A stretch of 64,000 nucleotides of DNA from Cellulomonas sp. 73-145. GTDB lineage: Bacteria > Actinomycetota > Actinomycetes > Actinomycetales > Cellulomonadaceae. The stretch spans positions 124,001 through 188,000 of the forward strand of contig MKTI01000005.1 in the NCBI GenBank assembly GCA_001898185.1. Reading direction: 5' to 3'. The position numbers and the translations under genes are program-made. Below are positions 30,702-42,169 of this stretch, piece by piece. The notes under the pieces are model-generated. The model was given only the letters and a program-made list of their open reading frames with translations. It made no database searches and was not told the origin of the DNA. How positions within the stretch are numbered: the stretch's first letter is position 1; each line of letters starts with the position of its first letter.

Positions 30702-31564
30702 GGGTTGGGGACGCCGGCGAACGTGGCCGACGGGTTGTGCAGCACGGTGACGCGCTGCAGCGGCCAGACGGTGACGAAGGCGACGCCCACCACGTTCGCC
30801 TCGGGGACGGAACCACCTCCCGGGTTCCCCTGGTGGTAGCGCGAGTCCGACGAGTGGTCACGGTTGTCGCCCATCACCCACAGGGAGCTCGGCGGGACGA
30901 CGACGTCGAACGCCATGCTGCTCGGCTGGGACCCGGGCGCGACGTACGGCTCCTTGAGCGCCACACCGTTCACCATCACCGGCGCGCCGTTCCCTGCGCT
31001 GCTCACGTGGTCACCCGGCAGGCCGATGACCCGCTTGACCAGGTGCTCCCCGGCGTCGACCGGCAGCAGACCCACCCACGTGAGCACGTCGTTCGCCGTG
31101 CGCTGCCAGCCGGACCGGGTCACGACCGGCTGGCTCTCCAACCAGCCGCCCGGGTCCTTGAAGACCACGATGTCCCCGCGGTGCAGGCTCAGCGGCCCGG
31201 GGACCAGCTTGCTGACGAGGATGCGGTCGTTCTCGATCAACGTCTCGTGCATCGACGGCGACGGGATGTAGAAGGCCTGCACCAGGAACGTCTTCACCAG
31301 CAGGGACAGCACCAGCGCGCTGGCGAGGATCACCACGGTCTCGCGGAGCCAGGCGAACGCCCCGCCACGACGGGGGGCCGGTGCGCGGCGCTGGCGGCGC
31401 GTCGCGGCCGTCGCGCCGTCCCGCGGCGTCGGCTCGGTGCCGTCCAGGGCGGAGGTGGCGGGCTCGTAGGACGCCGGCGGGCCGGCGGGCGGGACGGAGG
31501 CGGGCGTCGCGGACCAGGGCCTCCCCTGGGCCGGCTGCGGTCGGTCGGAACGCCAGTCGGTCAC
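30698..31564 (-). CDS. lepB: Signal peptidase I
   Basis: A type I signal peptidase of about 288 residues. A Pro/Ala-rich cytoplasmic N-terminus leads to one membrane helix ([20 protein letters not shown]), then the catalytic Ser in [10 protein letters not shown], the catalytic Lys in [12 protein letters not shown] and the [12 protein letters not shown] box. GTG 31564 is preferred because GACGCT lies 6 nt upstream, the leaderless arrangement seen elsewhere here; GTG 31603 is an alternative. It is followed by rnhB. Confidence 0.9.
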   Translation of the reverse strand: MTDWRSDRPQPAQGRPWSATPASVPPAGPPASYEPATSALDGTEPTPRDGATAATRRQRRAPAPRRGGAFAWLRETVVILASALVLSLLVKTFLVQAFYIPSPSMHETLIENDRILVSKLVPGPLSLHRGDIVVFKDPGGWLESQPVVTRSGWQRTANDVLTWVGLLPVDAGEHLVKRVIGLPGDHVSSAGNGAPVMVNGVALKEPYVAPGSQPSSMAFDVVVPPSSLWVMGDNRDHSSDSRYHQGNPGGGSVPEANVVGVAFVTVWPLQRVTVLHNPSATFAGVPNP

Positions 31565-31636
31565 CCGCACAGCGTCGCACGCCGAGCCATGCGATGCGGC
31601 CACCGGTGACGCCCCGAGACGGCTCCTGCGGACGCA

Positions 31637-31675
31637 CGGACGGACGGCCCCCGCCGTGCGGGAACCGTCCGTCCG
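31637..31675 (-). terminator. rplS terminator
   Basis: A perfect 11-bp stem CGGACGGACGG/CCGTCCGTCCG (31637-31647 with 31665-31675) with an inner CCCGC/GCGGG stem, about 20 nt downstream of the rplS stop and before lepB. Confidence 0.7.
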
Positions 31676-31695
31676 AGAGAAGCAGCAGCTGCGGG

Positions 31696-32058
31696 TCAGC
31701 CCTTGGCCGGGACCGTCTCGCGCTTCTCCTTGATCTTCGCCTTCTTGCCGCGCAGCGAGCGCAGGTAGTACAGCTTCGCCCGGCGGACGTCGCCGCGGGT
31801 GACGACCTCGACCGTGTCGATCGCCGGCGTGTGCAGCGGGAACGTGCGCTCGACGCCGACGCCGAAGCTGATCTTGCGGACCGTGAAGGTCTCACGGACG
31901 CCGCTGCCCTGGCGGCCGATGACGACGCCCTGGAACGCCTGGATGCGGGAGCGGTTGCCCTCGACGACCTTGACGTTGACCTTGACGGTGTCACCCGGGC
32001 GGAAGTCCGGGACGTCGGTGCGCAGCGAGGCTGCGTCGACGATGTCCAGCGTGTGCAT
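31696..32058 (-). CDS. rplS: 50S ribosomal protein L19
   Basis: A 120-residue L19 at the 30S-50S interface. Signature: [22 protein letters not shown], then [16 protein letters not shown], ending in a basic tail. ATG 32058 is preceded by GGGGAAG. It lies 266 nt from trmD and so probably has its own promoter or leader. Confidence 0.97.
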   Translation of the reverse strand: MHTLDIVDAASLRTDVPDFRPGDTVKVNVKVVEGNRSRIQAFQGVVIGRQGSGVRETFTVRKISFGVGVERTFPLHTPAIDTVEVVTRGDVRRAKLYYLRSLRGKKAKIKEKRETVPAKG

Positions 32059-32159
32059 GGTGGTATCGCTTCCCCGCCCTGCCGCAGGTCAGGAACGATG
32101 CTGGGCGGACCTCGCCGACCGCACGAGGCGGGTCGGGGCGGTGCACCCGATGAACGAGT

Positions 32160-32178
32160 GGTCCGGCGTCGCCGGACC
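32160..32178 (-). other. Hairpin in the trmD-rplS spacer
   Basis: A perfect 8-bp stem GGTCCGGC/GCCGGACC with a 3-nt loop lies midway between trmD and rplS. It could be a trmD terminator or part of the L19 leader; no specific structure was recognised. Confidence 0.35.
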
Positions 32179-32324
32179 CGAGACGAGCACGGGACCGGGC
32201 GTCCTGGCGGTCTCCCCTGCGGCAGAGGACACGACCGACGCGCGCCGGTCCGCAAGTCTGCCACACGGCGGCACGGGCGGGGAATCCGGTCGCCCGCGCC
32301 AGCGGCGTGCCGGCCGGTGGCGGC

Positions 32325-33122
32325 TCAGGGAGTCGCGTCGACCGGCCCCACGGGTACCCGCTGCAGCCGCCCCTCGGCCACGACCCACCCGAGGGCCGCG
32401 AGCAGGGTGCGGTCCGCTCGGTCGAGCTCCGTGGGGTCGAGCGCGGCGAGCAGGTCGGGCCGGCGCTCCGCCGTGCGCTCCAACGACCGGTCCCGGCGCC
32501 ACCGGCGCACCCGGCCGTGGTGCCCGGACAGGAGGACGGGCGGCACCTCCAGGTCCCCCCACACCGGCGGCTTGGTGTAGACGGGGTACTCGAGCAGACC
32601 GGAGGACCCGTGCGACTCCTCCACCAGGGACTCCGGGTTGCCCAGCACCCCCGGGACCAGGCGAGCCGTCGCCTCGACGATCGCCAGCGCGGCGACCTCC
32701 CCACCGTTGAGCACGTAGTCGCCGAGCGACACCTCGCTGACCGGCCCGCGCGACCGGTAGTGCTCCATCACGCGGGCGTCGATGCCCTCGTACCGGCCGC
32801 ACGCGATGACGAGGTGCGGCTGGGTGGCGAACGCCTCGGCGGTGCGCTGCGTGAACGGCACGCCTGAGGGGGTCGGCACGACGAGGTGCCCGTCGGCACC
32901 GAGCACGTCGTCCAGGGCCCGGCCCCAGACGTCCGGGCGCATCACCATGCCGGCACCACCGCCGAACGGCGTGTCGTCCACGGTCCGGTGCCGGTCGTCG
33001 GTCCAGTCCCGCAGGTCGTGCACCCGCACGTCGAGCAGGCCGGAGGTGCGGGCCTTGCCCACCAGCGAGACGTCGAGCGCGGACAGGTACTCCGGGAAGA
33101 TGGTGACGACGTCGATCCGCAC
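32325..33122 (-). CDS. trmD: tRNA (guanine-37-N1)-methyltransferase
   Basis: A 265-residue SPOUT methyltransferase preventing +1 frameshifting. Motifs: [46 protein letters not shown] and the knot [14 protein letters not shown] 33122 lies 7 nt after the rimM stop. Confidence 0.95.
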   Translation of the reverse strand: MRIDVVTIFPEYLSALDVSLVGKARTSGLLDVRVHDLRDWTDDRHRTVDDTPFGGGAGMVMRPDVWGRALDDVLGADGHLVVPTPSGVPFTQRTAEAFATQPHLVIACGRYEGIDARVMEHYRSRGPVSEVSLGDYVLNGGEVAALAIVEATARLVPGVLGNPESLVEESHGSSGLLEYPVYTKPPVWGDLEVPPVLLSGHHGRVRRWRRDRSLERTAERRPDLLAALDPTELDRADRTLLAALGWVVAEGRLQRVPVGPVDATP

Positions 33123-33129
33123 GCTGCGC

Positions 33130-33735
33130 TCAGCCTCGAGGGTCGGTGGGGACGCCGTCCGAGCCCGGCGCGTCGTCGTCCGGCGCGTCGTCGTCCGGCT
33201 CGTCGTCACGGACGACGACGAGGTTGGCCGCGTCCGAGGCGAGCAGACCGCCCGGGGGGTCGAGCACGACGCGACCGCCGGGGACGTCGACCACGGGCAC
33301 GATCGCCTGCACGAACGGCACGAGGCTCCGGGCGCCGTCGGGCTCCCGCAGCACGAGGAGGTCGTGGGCCGGGCCGCTCTCCAGGCCGACGACCTCGCCG
33401 AGCAGCCGGCCGTCCACGTGCTCGGCACGCAGGCCGACCAGCTGGTGCTCGTACCAGGCGTCGTCGTCCTCGTCCGCCTCCTCGGCGTCCACCACGAGGC
33501 TCACCCCGCGCAGCGCCTCCGCGGCGGTGCGGTCGGACGCCTCCGCGAACGTGACGAACCAGCGGCCCTGCTGCTCCCGCACGCGGGTGGGCGTCAGCGG
33601 CCCGGCGAACGCGGGGTCGGTGCGCAGCTCCCGGCCGACCACGAGGCGGTCGGCCGGGGCATCGGTACGCAGGTCGAGCGAGACCTCACCGCGCAGGCCG
33701 TGCGCACGGCCCACGCGGGCGACGGTGAGCAGCAC
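33130..33735 (-). CDS. rimM: 16S rRNA processing protein RimM
   Basis: A 201-residue RimM, which binds S19 during 30S maturation. It has the N-terminal domain [20 protein letters not shown] and a PRC-barrel-type C-terminal half ([19 protein letters not shown]), then an acidic Asp-rich tail. GTG 33735 lies 2 nt after the KH gene stop. Confidence 0.94.
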   Translation of the reverse strand: MLLTVARVGRAHGLRGEVSLDLRTDAPADRLVVGRELRTDPAFAGPLTPTRVREQQGRWFVTFAEASDRTAAEALRGVSLVVDAEEADEDDDAWYEHQLVGLRAEHVDGRLLGEVVGLESGPAHDLLVLREPDGARSLVPFVQAIVPVVDVPGGRVVLDPPGGLLASDAANLVVVRDDEPDDDAPDDDAPGSDGVPTDPRG

Positions 33736-33737
33736 CG

Positions 33738-33977
33738 TCAGCGGCGGTCGACGTCCACGACGTCGATCCGCACCGCTCCGTCGCGGGACAGCGCCCCGAC
33801 GACCGTCCGCAGCGCGCGCGCCGTGCGTCCGCCGCGGCCGATGACCCGCCCGAGGTCCTCGGGGTTGACCCGGACCTCGAGCAGCTCACCGCGGCGCAGG
33901 CTGGCCGCGCGCACGTGCACGTCGTCCGGATGGTCGACGATCCCCCGGACGAGGTGCTCGAGCGCGTCGGCGAGCAT
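33738..33977 (-). CDS. khpA: KhpA-type RNA-binding KH domain protein
   Basis: A 79-residue single KH domain with the RNA-binding loop VIGRGGRTARALRTVV. It lies between rpsP and rimM as in most Actinobacteria. KhpA homologues form RNA-binding complexes with KhpB/Jag. The ATG shares a base with the rpsP stop (TGATG). Confidence 0.93.
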   Translation of the reverse strand: MLADALEHLVRGIVDHPDDVHVRAASLRRGELLEVRVNPEDLGRVIGRGGRTARALRTVVGALSRDGAVRIDVVDVDRR

Positions 33978-34387
33978 CAGGCCTGCTCGTCCTCGGCCGG
34001 TGCCGGAGCTGCGGCCTTGGCGGACGACGCGTCGGCCTTGACCTTCTCGGCGTCCGCGGCGGCCTTGTCGATCGCGGCCTTCGGGTCGACCTTGGCGGCC
34101 TTGGTCCGCAGCGTGCCCTCGGCGCCCGGCAGGCCCTTGAACTTCTGCCAGTCACCGGTGACCTTGAGGATGGCCAGCACCTGGTCGGTGGGCTGCGCGC
34201 CGACGGTCAGCCAGTGCTGCGCACGGGCGGAGTCGACCTCGATCAGCGAGGGCTCCTCGGTGGGGTGGTACTTGCCGATCTCCTCGATGACCCGGCCGTC
34301 ACGGCGGGTGCGGGAGTCGGCGACGACGATGCGGTAGTACGGAGCGCGGATCTTGCCGAAGCGCTTCAGGCGGATCTTGGTGGCCAC
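33977..34387 (-). CDS. rpsP: 30S ribosomal protein S16
   Basis: A 136-residue S16. The conserved core is [19 protein letters not shown] and [22 protein letters not shown]. The last 50 residues are an Ala/Lys-rich extension common in Micrococcales. The start is GTG 34387; AGGAGAA lies rather far (about 12 nt) upstream. Confidence 0.96.
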   Translation of the reverse strand: MATKIRLKRFGKIRAPYYRIVVADSRTRRDGRVIEEIGKYHPTEEPSLIEVDSARAQHWLTVGAQPTDQVLAILKVTGDWQKFKGLPGAEGTLRTKAAKVDPKAAIDKAAADAEKVKADASSAKAAAPAPAEDEQA

Positions 34388-34516
34388 GAGCGGGGTGTTC
34401 TCCTGAGTCTGCGGGGTGGCCTCGCCGTGCCGCCCGTGGGGGTGGGGGCACCGGTCCGGCCGAGGGACACGGCGGCGCGCAGGTAGAGGGGCTGCGCATG
34501 CCGAGTACAGCGGGCC

Positions 34517-34522
34517 ATTCTG
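34517..34522 (-). promoter_or_regulatory. Candidate -10 for the rpsP operon
   Basis: On the minus strand CAGAAT lies within CTGGCAGAATGG about 130 nt before rpsP, in the 184-nt spacer after the amidohydrolase gene. It fits NANNNT. A second AT-richer spot, CTGTACTC, follows it. Confidence 0.35.
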
Positions 34523-34553
34523 CCAGACGCCCGGGGGGGCGCCCAACCACCGG

Positions 34554-34587
34554 CTCAGCCCGCAGTGACACTCAGCGGGCAGCGACC
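34554..34587. repeat. Degenerate 17-bp tandem repeat spanning the amidohydrolase stop
   Basis: Units 34554-34570 and 34571-34587 match at 13 of 17 positions (both begin CTCAGC). The stop is the complement of 34572-34574. Confidence 0.45.
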
Positions 34588-35666
34588 ACCTCGCCGCGCA
34601 GGACGACGGCCTCCGGCGCCGCCAGCACCCGGACGTCCTGACGCGGGTCCGCGGGATAGACGACGAGGTCCGCCGGTGCACCCTCGTCGAGACCGGCAGC
34701 GCCGAGCCACTCGCGGGTCCGCCACGAGGCGGCCGCCACCACGTCGGCCGCCGGCAGCCCGGCCTCGACCAGCGCTGCGGCCTCGTCGGCGATCCGGCCG
34801 TGGCCGATGGTGCCGCCGGCGTCGGTGCCGAGCAGGATCGGGACGCCGGCGTCGTGCAGGTCGCGGACCTGGGCGTGCCGGCGGGCGTGCATCGCCCGCA
34901 TCCGCGCGGCGTACACCGGGTAACGGTCCGCCTGGTCGGCGATCGCGGCGAACCGCTCGACCTGCAGCAGGGTCGCCGTGACGGGGATGCCGGCGGCGGC
35001 GATGCGGTCGATCTGCCCGGCGTCGGCACCCGTCGCGTGCTCGAGGCAGTCGACCCCCGCGTCGAGCAGCGGGTCGAGGGCCTCGGTGGCGAACGTGTGC
35101 GCCGTGACGCGGGCACCGGCGGCGTGGGCGGCCGCGATCCCGGCGGTCAGCACGTCGTCCGGCCACAGCGGGCGGAGGTCACCCTCCGGACCGAGGTCAC
35201 GGTCGATCCAGTCGGCGACGATCTTCACCCAGCCGTCGCCACGGGCCGCCTCCTGCGCCATCGCCGTGGGCAGCTCGTCCGGCGAGCTCAGCTCGCGGGC
35301 GTAGTGGCGCAGGTAGCGCTTGGGCAGGGCGAGGTGGTGACCGGCGCGGATCAGCCGGGGCAGGTCGTGGCGGTCGTCCACCCACCGGGTGTCGGCCGGC
35401 GACCCCGCGTCCCGGATCAGCAGCACGCCGGAGTCGCGGTCGGACACCGCCTGGGCCTCGGCGGTCTCCCGGTCGACGGCCCCGTTCGCCCCGAGCCCGA
35501 TGTGGCAGTGCACGTCCACCAGGCCGGGCAGCACCCAGCCCGTGAGGTCCACGGCCGGGCCCGACGGCCGCTCGTACGTGATGCGGCCGCCCAGCACCCA
35601 GGCCTCCGGCGCCTCGAGCCCGTCGCCGAGCGCCACCGGCCCGCGCAGGTGCAGGACGTCCGCCAT
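34572..35666 (-). CDS. Amidohydrolase family protein
   Basis: A 364-residue metal-dependent hydrolase with a TIM barrel and N-terminal beta domain. Metal-site motifs: VDVHCHIG (His-x-His), GWVKIVADW (Lys), VTAHTFA and CLEHATG (His), LLGTDAGG (Asp). This resembles imidazolonepropionase/prolidase-like amidohydrolases; the substrate is unknown. It starts 5 nt after the ffh stop, a position also held by an amidohydrolase in Mycobacterium. Confidence 0.88.
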   Translation of the reverse strand: MADVLHLRGPVALGDGLEAPEAWVLGGRITYERPSGPAVDLTGWVLPGLVDVHCHIGLGANGAVDRETAEAQAVSDRDSGVLLIRDAGSPADTRWVDDRHDLPRLIRAGHHLALPKRYLRHYARELSSPDELPTAMAQEAARGDGWVKIVADWIDRDLGPEGDLRPLWPDDVLTAGIAAAHAAGARVTAHTFATEALDPLLDAGVDCLEHATGADAGQIDRIAAAGIPVTATLLQVERFAAIADQADRYPVYAARMRAMHARRHAQVRDLHDAGVPILLGTDAGGTIGHGRIADEAAALVEAGLPAADVVAAASWRTREWLGAAGLDEGAPADLVVYPADPRQDVRVLAAPEAVVLRGEVVAAR

Positions 35667-35671
35667 GGCCG

Positions 35672-37285
35672 TCAGCGGCCGAGCAGCCCGTCGAGCCCGG
35701 AGGGCAGCTGGACGTCGGAGCCGTCGCCGCCCGGTGCCGGCGGTCGGCCGAGACCGAACGCGGAACCCGGCGCCGACGTCGTGGCCGGTCCTGCGGTCGC
35801 GCGCTCGGCGGCCGCCCGCTCCTGCAGCGCCCGCTTCGCCGGGTTGCCGGACTTGCCCTTGACCTTGCGCGCCGGGGCGACCGTCCGGCCGCGCGACTTC
35901 TTGCCGCCCATGCCCGGCAGGTTCCCCATGCCCGGCATCGCGCCCATCCCGCCGCTGCGGGCCATCTGGCGCATCATCTTCTGCGCCGCGTCGAACCGGT
36001 CGAGCAGCTGGTTGACGTCCGACGGCTGGGTGCCGGAACCGGCGGCGATGCGCGAACGGCGGGACCCGTTGATCACCTTGGGGCTGCGGCGCTCCAGCGG
36101 CGTCATCGACTGGATGATCGCCTGGATCCGGTCCACCTCGCGCTCGTCGAACGAGTCGAGCGCCTCCCGCATCTGGCCCATGCCGGGCAGCATGCCGAGC
36201 ATCTTCTTCAGCGGGCCGGCGTTGCGCAGCTGCTGCATCTGGACCAGGAAGTCCTCGAGCGTGAAGTCCTCGCCCGCGGCCAGCTTGCCGGCCATCTTCT
36301 CGGCCTGCTCGGCGTCGAACGCGCGCTCGGCCTGCTCGATCAGGGTGAGCACGTCACCCATGTCGAGGATGCGGGAGGCCATGCGGTCGGGGTGGAACAC
36401 CTCGAAGTCGGTCAGCTTCTCACCGGTCGAGGCGAACAGGATGGGCCGCTCGGTGACGCTCGCGATGGACAGGGCCGCACCGCCGCGGGCGTCGCCGTCC
36501 AGCTTGGACAGCACCACGCCGGTGAAGCCGACGCCGTCGGCGAAGGCGCGGGCCGTGGTGACGGCGTCCTGGCCGATCATCGCGTCGACGACGAACAGCG
36601 TCTCGTCCGGCTGCACGGCGTCGCGGATGTCGGCCGCCTGCGCCATCAGCTCGGCGTCGACACCGAGCCGACCGGCCGTGTCGACGATCACCACGTCGTG
36701 CTGACGGCTGCGGGCGGTCGCGACCCCGTCGCGCGCCACGGCCACCGGATCGGCGCCGGCCGGGAGCTCGTCGAGGTCGGCCGCGGCCTGGTTGCCGGGG
36801 TGCGGTGCGTACACCGGCACACCGGCCCGCTCCCCCACCACCTGCAGCTGGGTGACAGCGTTGGGTCGCTGCAGGTCGGCCGCCACCAGCAGAGGCGTGT
36901 GGCCCTGACCCTTCAGCCAGACGGCCAGCTTGCCGGCCAGCGTCGTCTTGCCGGCACCCTGCAGACCCGCGAGCAGGATGACCGTCGGCGGGTTCTTCGC
37001 CAGCCGGAGGTTGCGCGTCTGACCACCGAGGATGGTCACCAGCTCGTCGTTGACGATCTTGACGACCTGCTGGGCCGGGTTGAGCGCGCCGGAGACCTCG
37101 GCCGACAGCGCGCGCTCGCGCACCGCGGCGGTGAACGCGCGCACGACGGTGACGGCGACGTCCGCGTCCAGCAGGGCGCGACGGATCTCACGCACCGTGG
37201 CGTCGATGTCCGCCTCGGACAGCCTGCCCTTGGTGCGCAGGTTGCGGAACGTCGACGTCAGGCGGTCGGAGAGGGTGGCGAACAC
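35672..37285 (-). CDS. ffh: Signal recognition particle protein Ffh
   Basis: A 537-residue SRP54 GTPase that targets nascent membrane proteins. N domain: TFRNLRTKGRLSEADIDATV. G domain: GLQGAGKTTLAGKLA, VDTAGRL and TKLDG-type (LSKLDGDARGGAALS). The Met-rich M domain has MLGMLPGMGQM and SRRSRIAAGSG for SRP RNA and signal peptides. GTG 37285 follows glnD by 27 nt. Confidence 0.96.
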   Translation of the reverse strand: MFATLSDRLTSTFRNLRTKGRLSEADIDATVREIRRALLDADVAVTVVRAFTAAVRERALSAEVSGALNPAQQVVKIVNDELVTILGGQTRNLRLAKNPPTVILLAGLQGAGKTTLAGKLAVWLKGQGHTPLLVAADLQRPNAVTQLQVVGERAGVPVYAPHPGNQAAADLDELPAGADPVAVARDGVATARSRQHDVVIVDTAGRLGVDAELMAQAADIRDAVQPDETLFVVDAMIGQDAVTTARAFADGVGFTGVVLSKLDGDARGGAALSIASVTERPILFASTGEKLTDFEVFHPDRMASRILDMGDVLTLIEQAERAFDAEQAEKMAGKLAAGEDFTLEDFLVQMQQLRNAGPLKKMLGMLPGMGQMREALDSFDEREVDRIQAIIQSMTPLERRSPKVINGSRRSRIAAGSGTQPSDVNQLLDRFDAAQKMMRQMARSGGMGAMPGMGNLPGMGGKKSRGRTVAPARKVKGKSGNPAKRALQERAAAERATAGPATTSAPGSAFGLGRPPAPGGDGSDVQLPSGLDGLLGR

Positions 37286-37312
37286 CGCGGCAGACCTCGT
37301 GGGCTCTGGGGG

Positions 37313-39103
37313 CTACGGACGGTCCAGGGTACCTGCCAGCGCACGCTCGGCCCGTGCGACGAGGTCGTCCACCAGCCGCTGGCGCCACGTGGTCCAGGCG
37401 GCGGGTCCGGCCGCGGAGGCGTCCGCCTCCGTCAGCACCCGGAGCATGCCGAGCAGGTCCGCGCGGTGGTCCACCGCCGTCAGCAGGCGCTGCACGGTGG
37501 CCGGGTCGTCCAGGTCCTCGGTCGTGGCCAGCTCGGCGAGGGTCAGGTGCTCACGCACCAGCCGGACGACATCCTCGGCGACCTCGTCCGGGAAGCCCAT
37601 CCGCGTGACGATCGGGCCAGCGAGCCGGGCCCCCTCGACGGAGTGGTCACCCGCGCCCGCTCGCTTGCCGATGTCGTGCAGCAGCGCCGCGAGCAGCAGC
37701 GTGTCCGACTGGTCGCCGGGGTGCCGGTCGCGACCGGCACGGGCCACCGTCTCCACCAGGTGACGGTCCACGGTGTGCCGGTGGATCGGTGACCGCTGCG
37801 GACGGTTGCGCACCGCGGCCCACTCGGGGATCCACGTGGTGACCACCCCCGCGAGGTCGAGGGCCTCCCACACCGGCACCTGCGCGGGCCCGGAGCCGAG
37901 CAGGCTCAGCAGCGCGGTGCGCGCCGAGCGGGGCCACGGCACCGGCAGCGGAGGGGACGCCTCGAGGCTCGCGACCGTCACCGGGGACAGCACCAGACCG
38001 GTGCGCGCGGCCGTCGCGGCCGCGCGCAGCGACAGCACCGGGTCGTCGGCGGGGCGGGCGTCGGCGGCGAGCACCAGCTCACCGTCGTGCTCCACCAGGC
38101 CCTCCGCGATCGTGCGCAGCCGGGGCGGCTGCCGGCGGCCCCGCACCAGGAACGGCTTGGGCGCGGGCCGCTGCAGCGCCTGACGGGCGTTGCGAGCCGT
38201 GGTGTCCAGGGCGTAGGAGATGACCCGGCCGGCCTCGGCGATGGAGGCGAGCAGGTCGTCGCGGTCGTCGAAACCGACCCGTGCCGCCACCTCGTCCTGG
38301 TCCGCCAGGATCAGCCGGTTGGTGTGGCGGCCGGTGACCAGCTGCACGGTGTCCCGCACGTCGAGCAGGTGCTCGTAGGCGGTGTCCACGGCGCCGTGCG
38401 GGCGGTCGGTCAACCAGGTGGCCGCGAGCGCCGACAGCACCACGGCGTCGCGGATGCCGCCGCGCGCCTCCTTCAGGTCGGGCTCGATGAGGTAGGCCAG
38501 CTCCCCGTGCCGTTCCGCGCGCGTCCGGGTGGAGGCCAGCAGCTCGGGCAGTCGGCGCCGGGCGGCCGCGCGCCAGTCCTCGAGCAGCGCCGACATCGCC
38601 CGGGCCACGACCACGGGGTCGCCGGCGACGTGGCGCAGCTCCAGCAGCCCGACGGCCGCAGGAAGGTCCTTGGAGGCCACCTGACGGCACTGAGCGAGAG
38701 ACCGCACCGAGTGGTCGAGCTCCAGCCGGGCGTCCCAGATCGGGTACCAGAGCCGCTCGGCGATGTGCGCGAGGTCCTCCGGCGACCGGCCACGGCCCTC
38801 GTGCACCAGCACCAGGTCCAGGTCGCTGACGGGCGAGGCGTCCCCGCGTCCGATGCTGCCGACCGCGCCGAGCGCCATCCCGGTCGTGTCGAGCCCGACC
38901 GTGGCCGTGTCCCACAGCTCCGCCAGGCGCTGGACCACCAGGTCCGCGACCCGACGGCGGCGCAGCACCCCGTCGGCACCGGGACCCGCCAGCTGCTCGG
39001 CCAGGTCCAGACGCTCACGACGCAGGTCCCGCACCGCCAGGTGCGGGACCTGCGTCGGCCCCTGCCCGGCCGCTCCCCCCGAGGGCGGCCGCTCGTCGCT
39101 CAT
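37313..39103 (-). CDS. glnD: GlnD-type PII nucleotidyltransferase lacking ACT domains
   Basis: A 596-residue PII-modifying enzyme. The nucleotidyltransferase motif is [20 protein letters not shown] (about 82-101) and a GlnE-like middle segment follows. The HD domain has [11 protein letters not shown] and [17 protein letters not shown]. The protein stops about 100 residues after HDIGK, with only 27 nt before ffh, so the two C-terminal ACT glutamine-sensing domains of typical GlnD are absent. In Actinobacteria the homologue adenylylates the PII protein. It starts 3 nt after the glnB stop. Confidence 0.9.
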   Translation of the reverse strand: MSDERPPSGGAAGQGPTQVPHLAVRDLRRERLDLAEQLAGPGADGVLRRRRVADLVVQRLAELWDTATVGLDTTGMALGAVGSIGRGDASPVSDLDLVLVHEGRGRSPEDLAHIAERLWYPIWDARLELDHSVRSLAQCRQVASKDLPAAVGLLELRHVAGDPVVVARAMSALLEDWRAAARRRLPELLASTRTRAERHGELAYLIEPDLKEARGGIRDAVVLSALAATWLTDRPHGAVDTAYEHLLDVRDTVQLVTGRHTNRLILADQDEVAARVGFDDRDDLLASIAEAGRVISYALDTTARNARQALQRPAPKPFLVRGRRQPPRLRTIAEGLVEHDGELVLAADARPADDPVLSLRAAATAARTGLVLSPVTVASLEASPPLPVPWPRSARTALLSLLGSGPAQVPVWEALDLAGVVTTWIPEWAAVRNRPQRSPIHRHTVDRHLVETVARAGRDRHPGDQSDTLLLAALLHDIGKRAGAGDHSVEGARLAGPIVTRMGFPDEVAEDVVRLVREHLTLAELATTEDLDDPATVQRLLTAVDHRADLLGMLRVLTEADASAAGPAAWTTWRQRLVDDLVARAERALAGTLDRP

Positions 39104-39106
39104 CGG

Positions 39107-40773
<1,667 letters not shown>

Positions 40774-40840
40774 CCGGATTACCCGTTTCTCCCGTCGCCA
40801 GCCGGGTGGCTGGACACGGGTCCAACGGTGGAGGACCGGC

Positions 40841-40878
40841 GTTTCCCGGCGACGCCGCGGGTGTTACGACGGCGTCAC
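40841..40878 (-). promoter_or_regulatory. GlnR-type operator upstream of amtB
   Basis: On the minus strand four pentamers occur at exact 11-bp spacing: GTGAC-N6-GTAAC-N6-GGCGT-N6-GAAAC (40878 down to 40841). This matches the actinobacterial GlnR consensus gTnAc-N6-GaAAc repeated, except for the third half-site. It lies 68-105 nt before the amtB ATG, a suitable place for activation under nitrogen limitation. Confidence 0.7.
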
Positions 40879-40924
40879 GAGCGCCCCTGGCACGTAAACA
40901 TCGTGTGTCCGGGCGCCCGTGGTC

Positions 40925-42124
40925 TCACGCTCCGAGAAGACCGTCCACGAACGCCTCCGGCTCGAAGGGCGCCAGGTCGTCGGCGCCCTCCCCCAGTCCG
41001 ACGAGCTTGACCGGCACCCCGAGCTCACGCTGCACCGCCACGACGATGCCGCCCTTGGCCGTGCCGTCGAGCTTGGTCAGCACGATGCCCGTCACCCCGG
41101 CGACCTCGGCGAACACCCGCGCCTGCACCAGGCCGTTCTGCCCGGTGGTGGCGTCCAGCACCAGCAGCACCTCGGACAGCGGGGCCTCGCGCTGGATGAC
41201 GCGCGTGATCTTGCCGAGCTCGTCCATCAGGCCGGCCTTGTTCTGCAGCCGGCCGGCGGTGTCCACGAGCACGACGTCGACGCCCTCCGTGCGACCCTCG
41301 CGCACCGCGTCGAACGCGACGGCGGCCGGGTCACCGCCCTCCCGCTCGGCACGGACCGTGCGGACGCCGACGCGGGAGCCCCACGTCGCCAGCTGGTCCG
41401 CGGCCGCGGCCCGGAACGTGTCGGCGGCGCCGAGCACCACCGTGCGGCCCTGCGCGACCAGCACGCGGGCCAGCTTGCCGACGGTCGTGGTCTTGCCCGT
41501 CCCGTTCACGCCGACGACGAGCAGCACCGCGGGGACCGGCGCGCCGTCGGCGCCCGTGCCGGGCTCCGTGCGCAGGCTGCGGTCGAGCGTCGGGTCGACG
41601 ATGGCGAGCAGCTGCTCGCGCAGCAGCGCCCGGGCCTGGGCCGGATCCGCAAGGCCCTCGACCCGCACGCGCGTCCGCAGCGCGTCGATCAGCTCGGTGG
41701 TGGGTCCGGCGCCCACGTCCGCGAGGAGCAGCGTCTCCTCCAGCTCGTCCCAGTCGTCCTCTGTCAGCCGGTCCCGGGACAGCACCGCCAGCAGGCGCGC
41801 GCCGAACGGGGATCCCGACCTGGCCAGCCGGTCGCGGAGCCGGACGAGGCGGCCGGCGGCGGGGGCCGGGACCTCGAGCGGAGGGGCGACCGCCGCCTCC
41901 TCGACCGTCGCGGTCGCGGTCGGCTCCGTCCCAGGCTGCGGCACCGGCGCGGCCTCGACCTGCGGCTCGCCGGTCGGGGTCGGAGCTGCCGGCGGGGCGG
42001 GCAGCGTCGGGGTGGCAGTGTCCCCGCCACGACCGCGGCGGCGAACCAGCACGGTCGAGGCGGCGACCACCACGGCGAGCGGGACACCGCCGGCCAGCAA
42101 CCAGGTCAGGAGCTCATGAGTCAC
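40925..42124 (-). CDS. ftsY: Signal recognition particle receptor FtsY
   Basis: A 399-residue SRP receptor GTPase. An N-terminal membrane segment (LLTWLLAGGVPLAVVVAAST) and a Pro/Ala/Glu linker precede the NG domain. GTPase motifs: GVNGTGKTTTVGKLA, DTFRAAAADQL, VDTAGRLQNKAGLMDEL and TKLDGTAKGG. GTG 42124 is chosen over GTG 42130 because CAGACT lies exactly 6 nt upstream, fitting the leaderless arrangement; no ribosome site serves the other. Confidence 0.95.
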   Translation of the reverse strand: MTHELLTWLLAGGVPLAVVVAASTVLVRRRGRGGDTATPTLPAPPAAPTPTGEPQVEAAPVPQPGTEPTATATVEEAAVAPPLEVPAPAAGRLVRLRDRLARSGSPFGARLLAVLSRDRLTEDDWDELEETLLLADVGAGPTTELIDALRTRVRVEGLADPAQARALLREQLLAIVDPTLDRSLRTEPGTGADGAPVPAVLLVVGVNGTGKTTTVGKLARVLVAQGRTVVLGAADTFRAAAADQLATWGSRVGVRTVRAEREGGDPAAVAFDAVREGRTEGVDVVLVDTAGRLQNKAGLMDELGKITRVIQREAPLSEVLLVLDATTGQNGLVQARVFAEVAGVTGIVLTKLDGTAKGGIVVAVQRELGVPVKLVGLGEGADDLAPFEPEAFVDGLLGA

Positions 42125-42169
42125 CGGCACAGTCTGTCGGTGCGGAGGTGCCCGGGGCGAGCCGGCGCC

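Noticed and set aside
37286..39103. Frameshift as the cause of the short GlnD
   Set aside because: Only 27 nt separate its stop from the ffh start, so there is no room for ACT domains in any frame.
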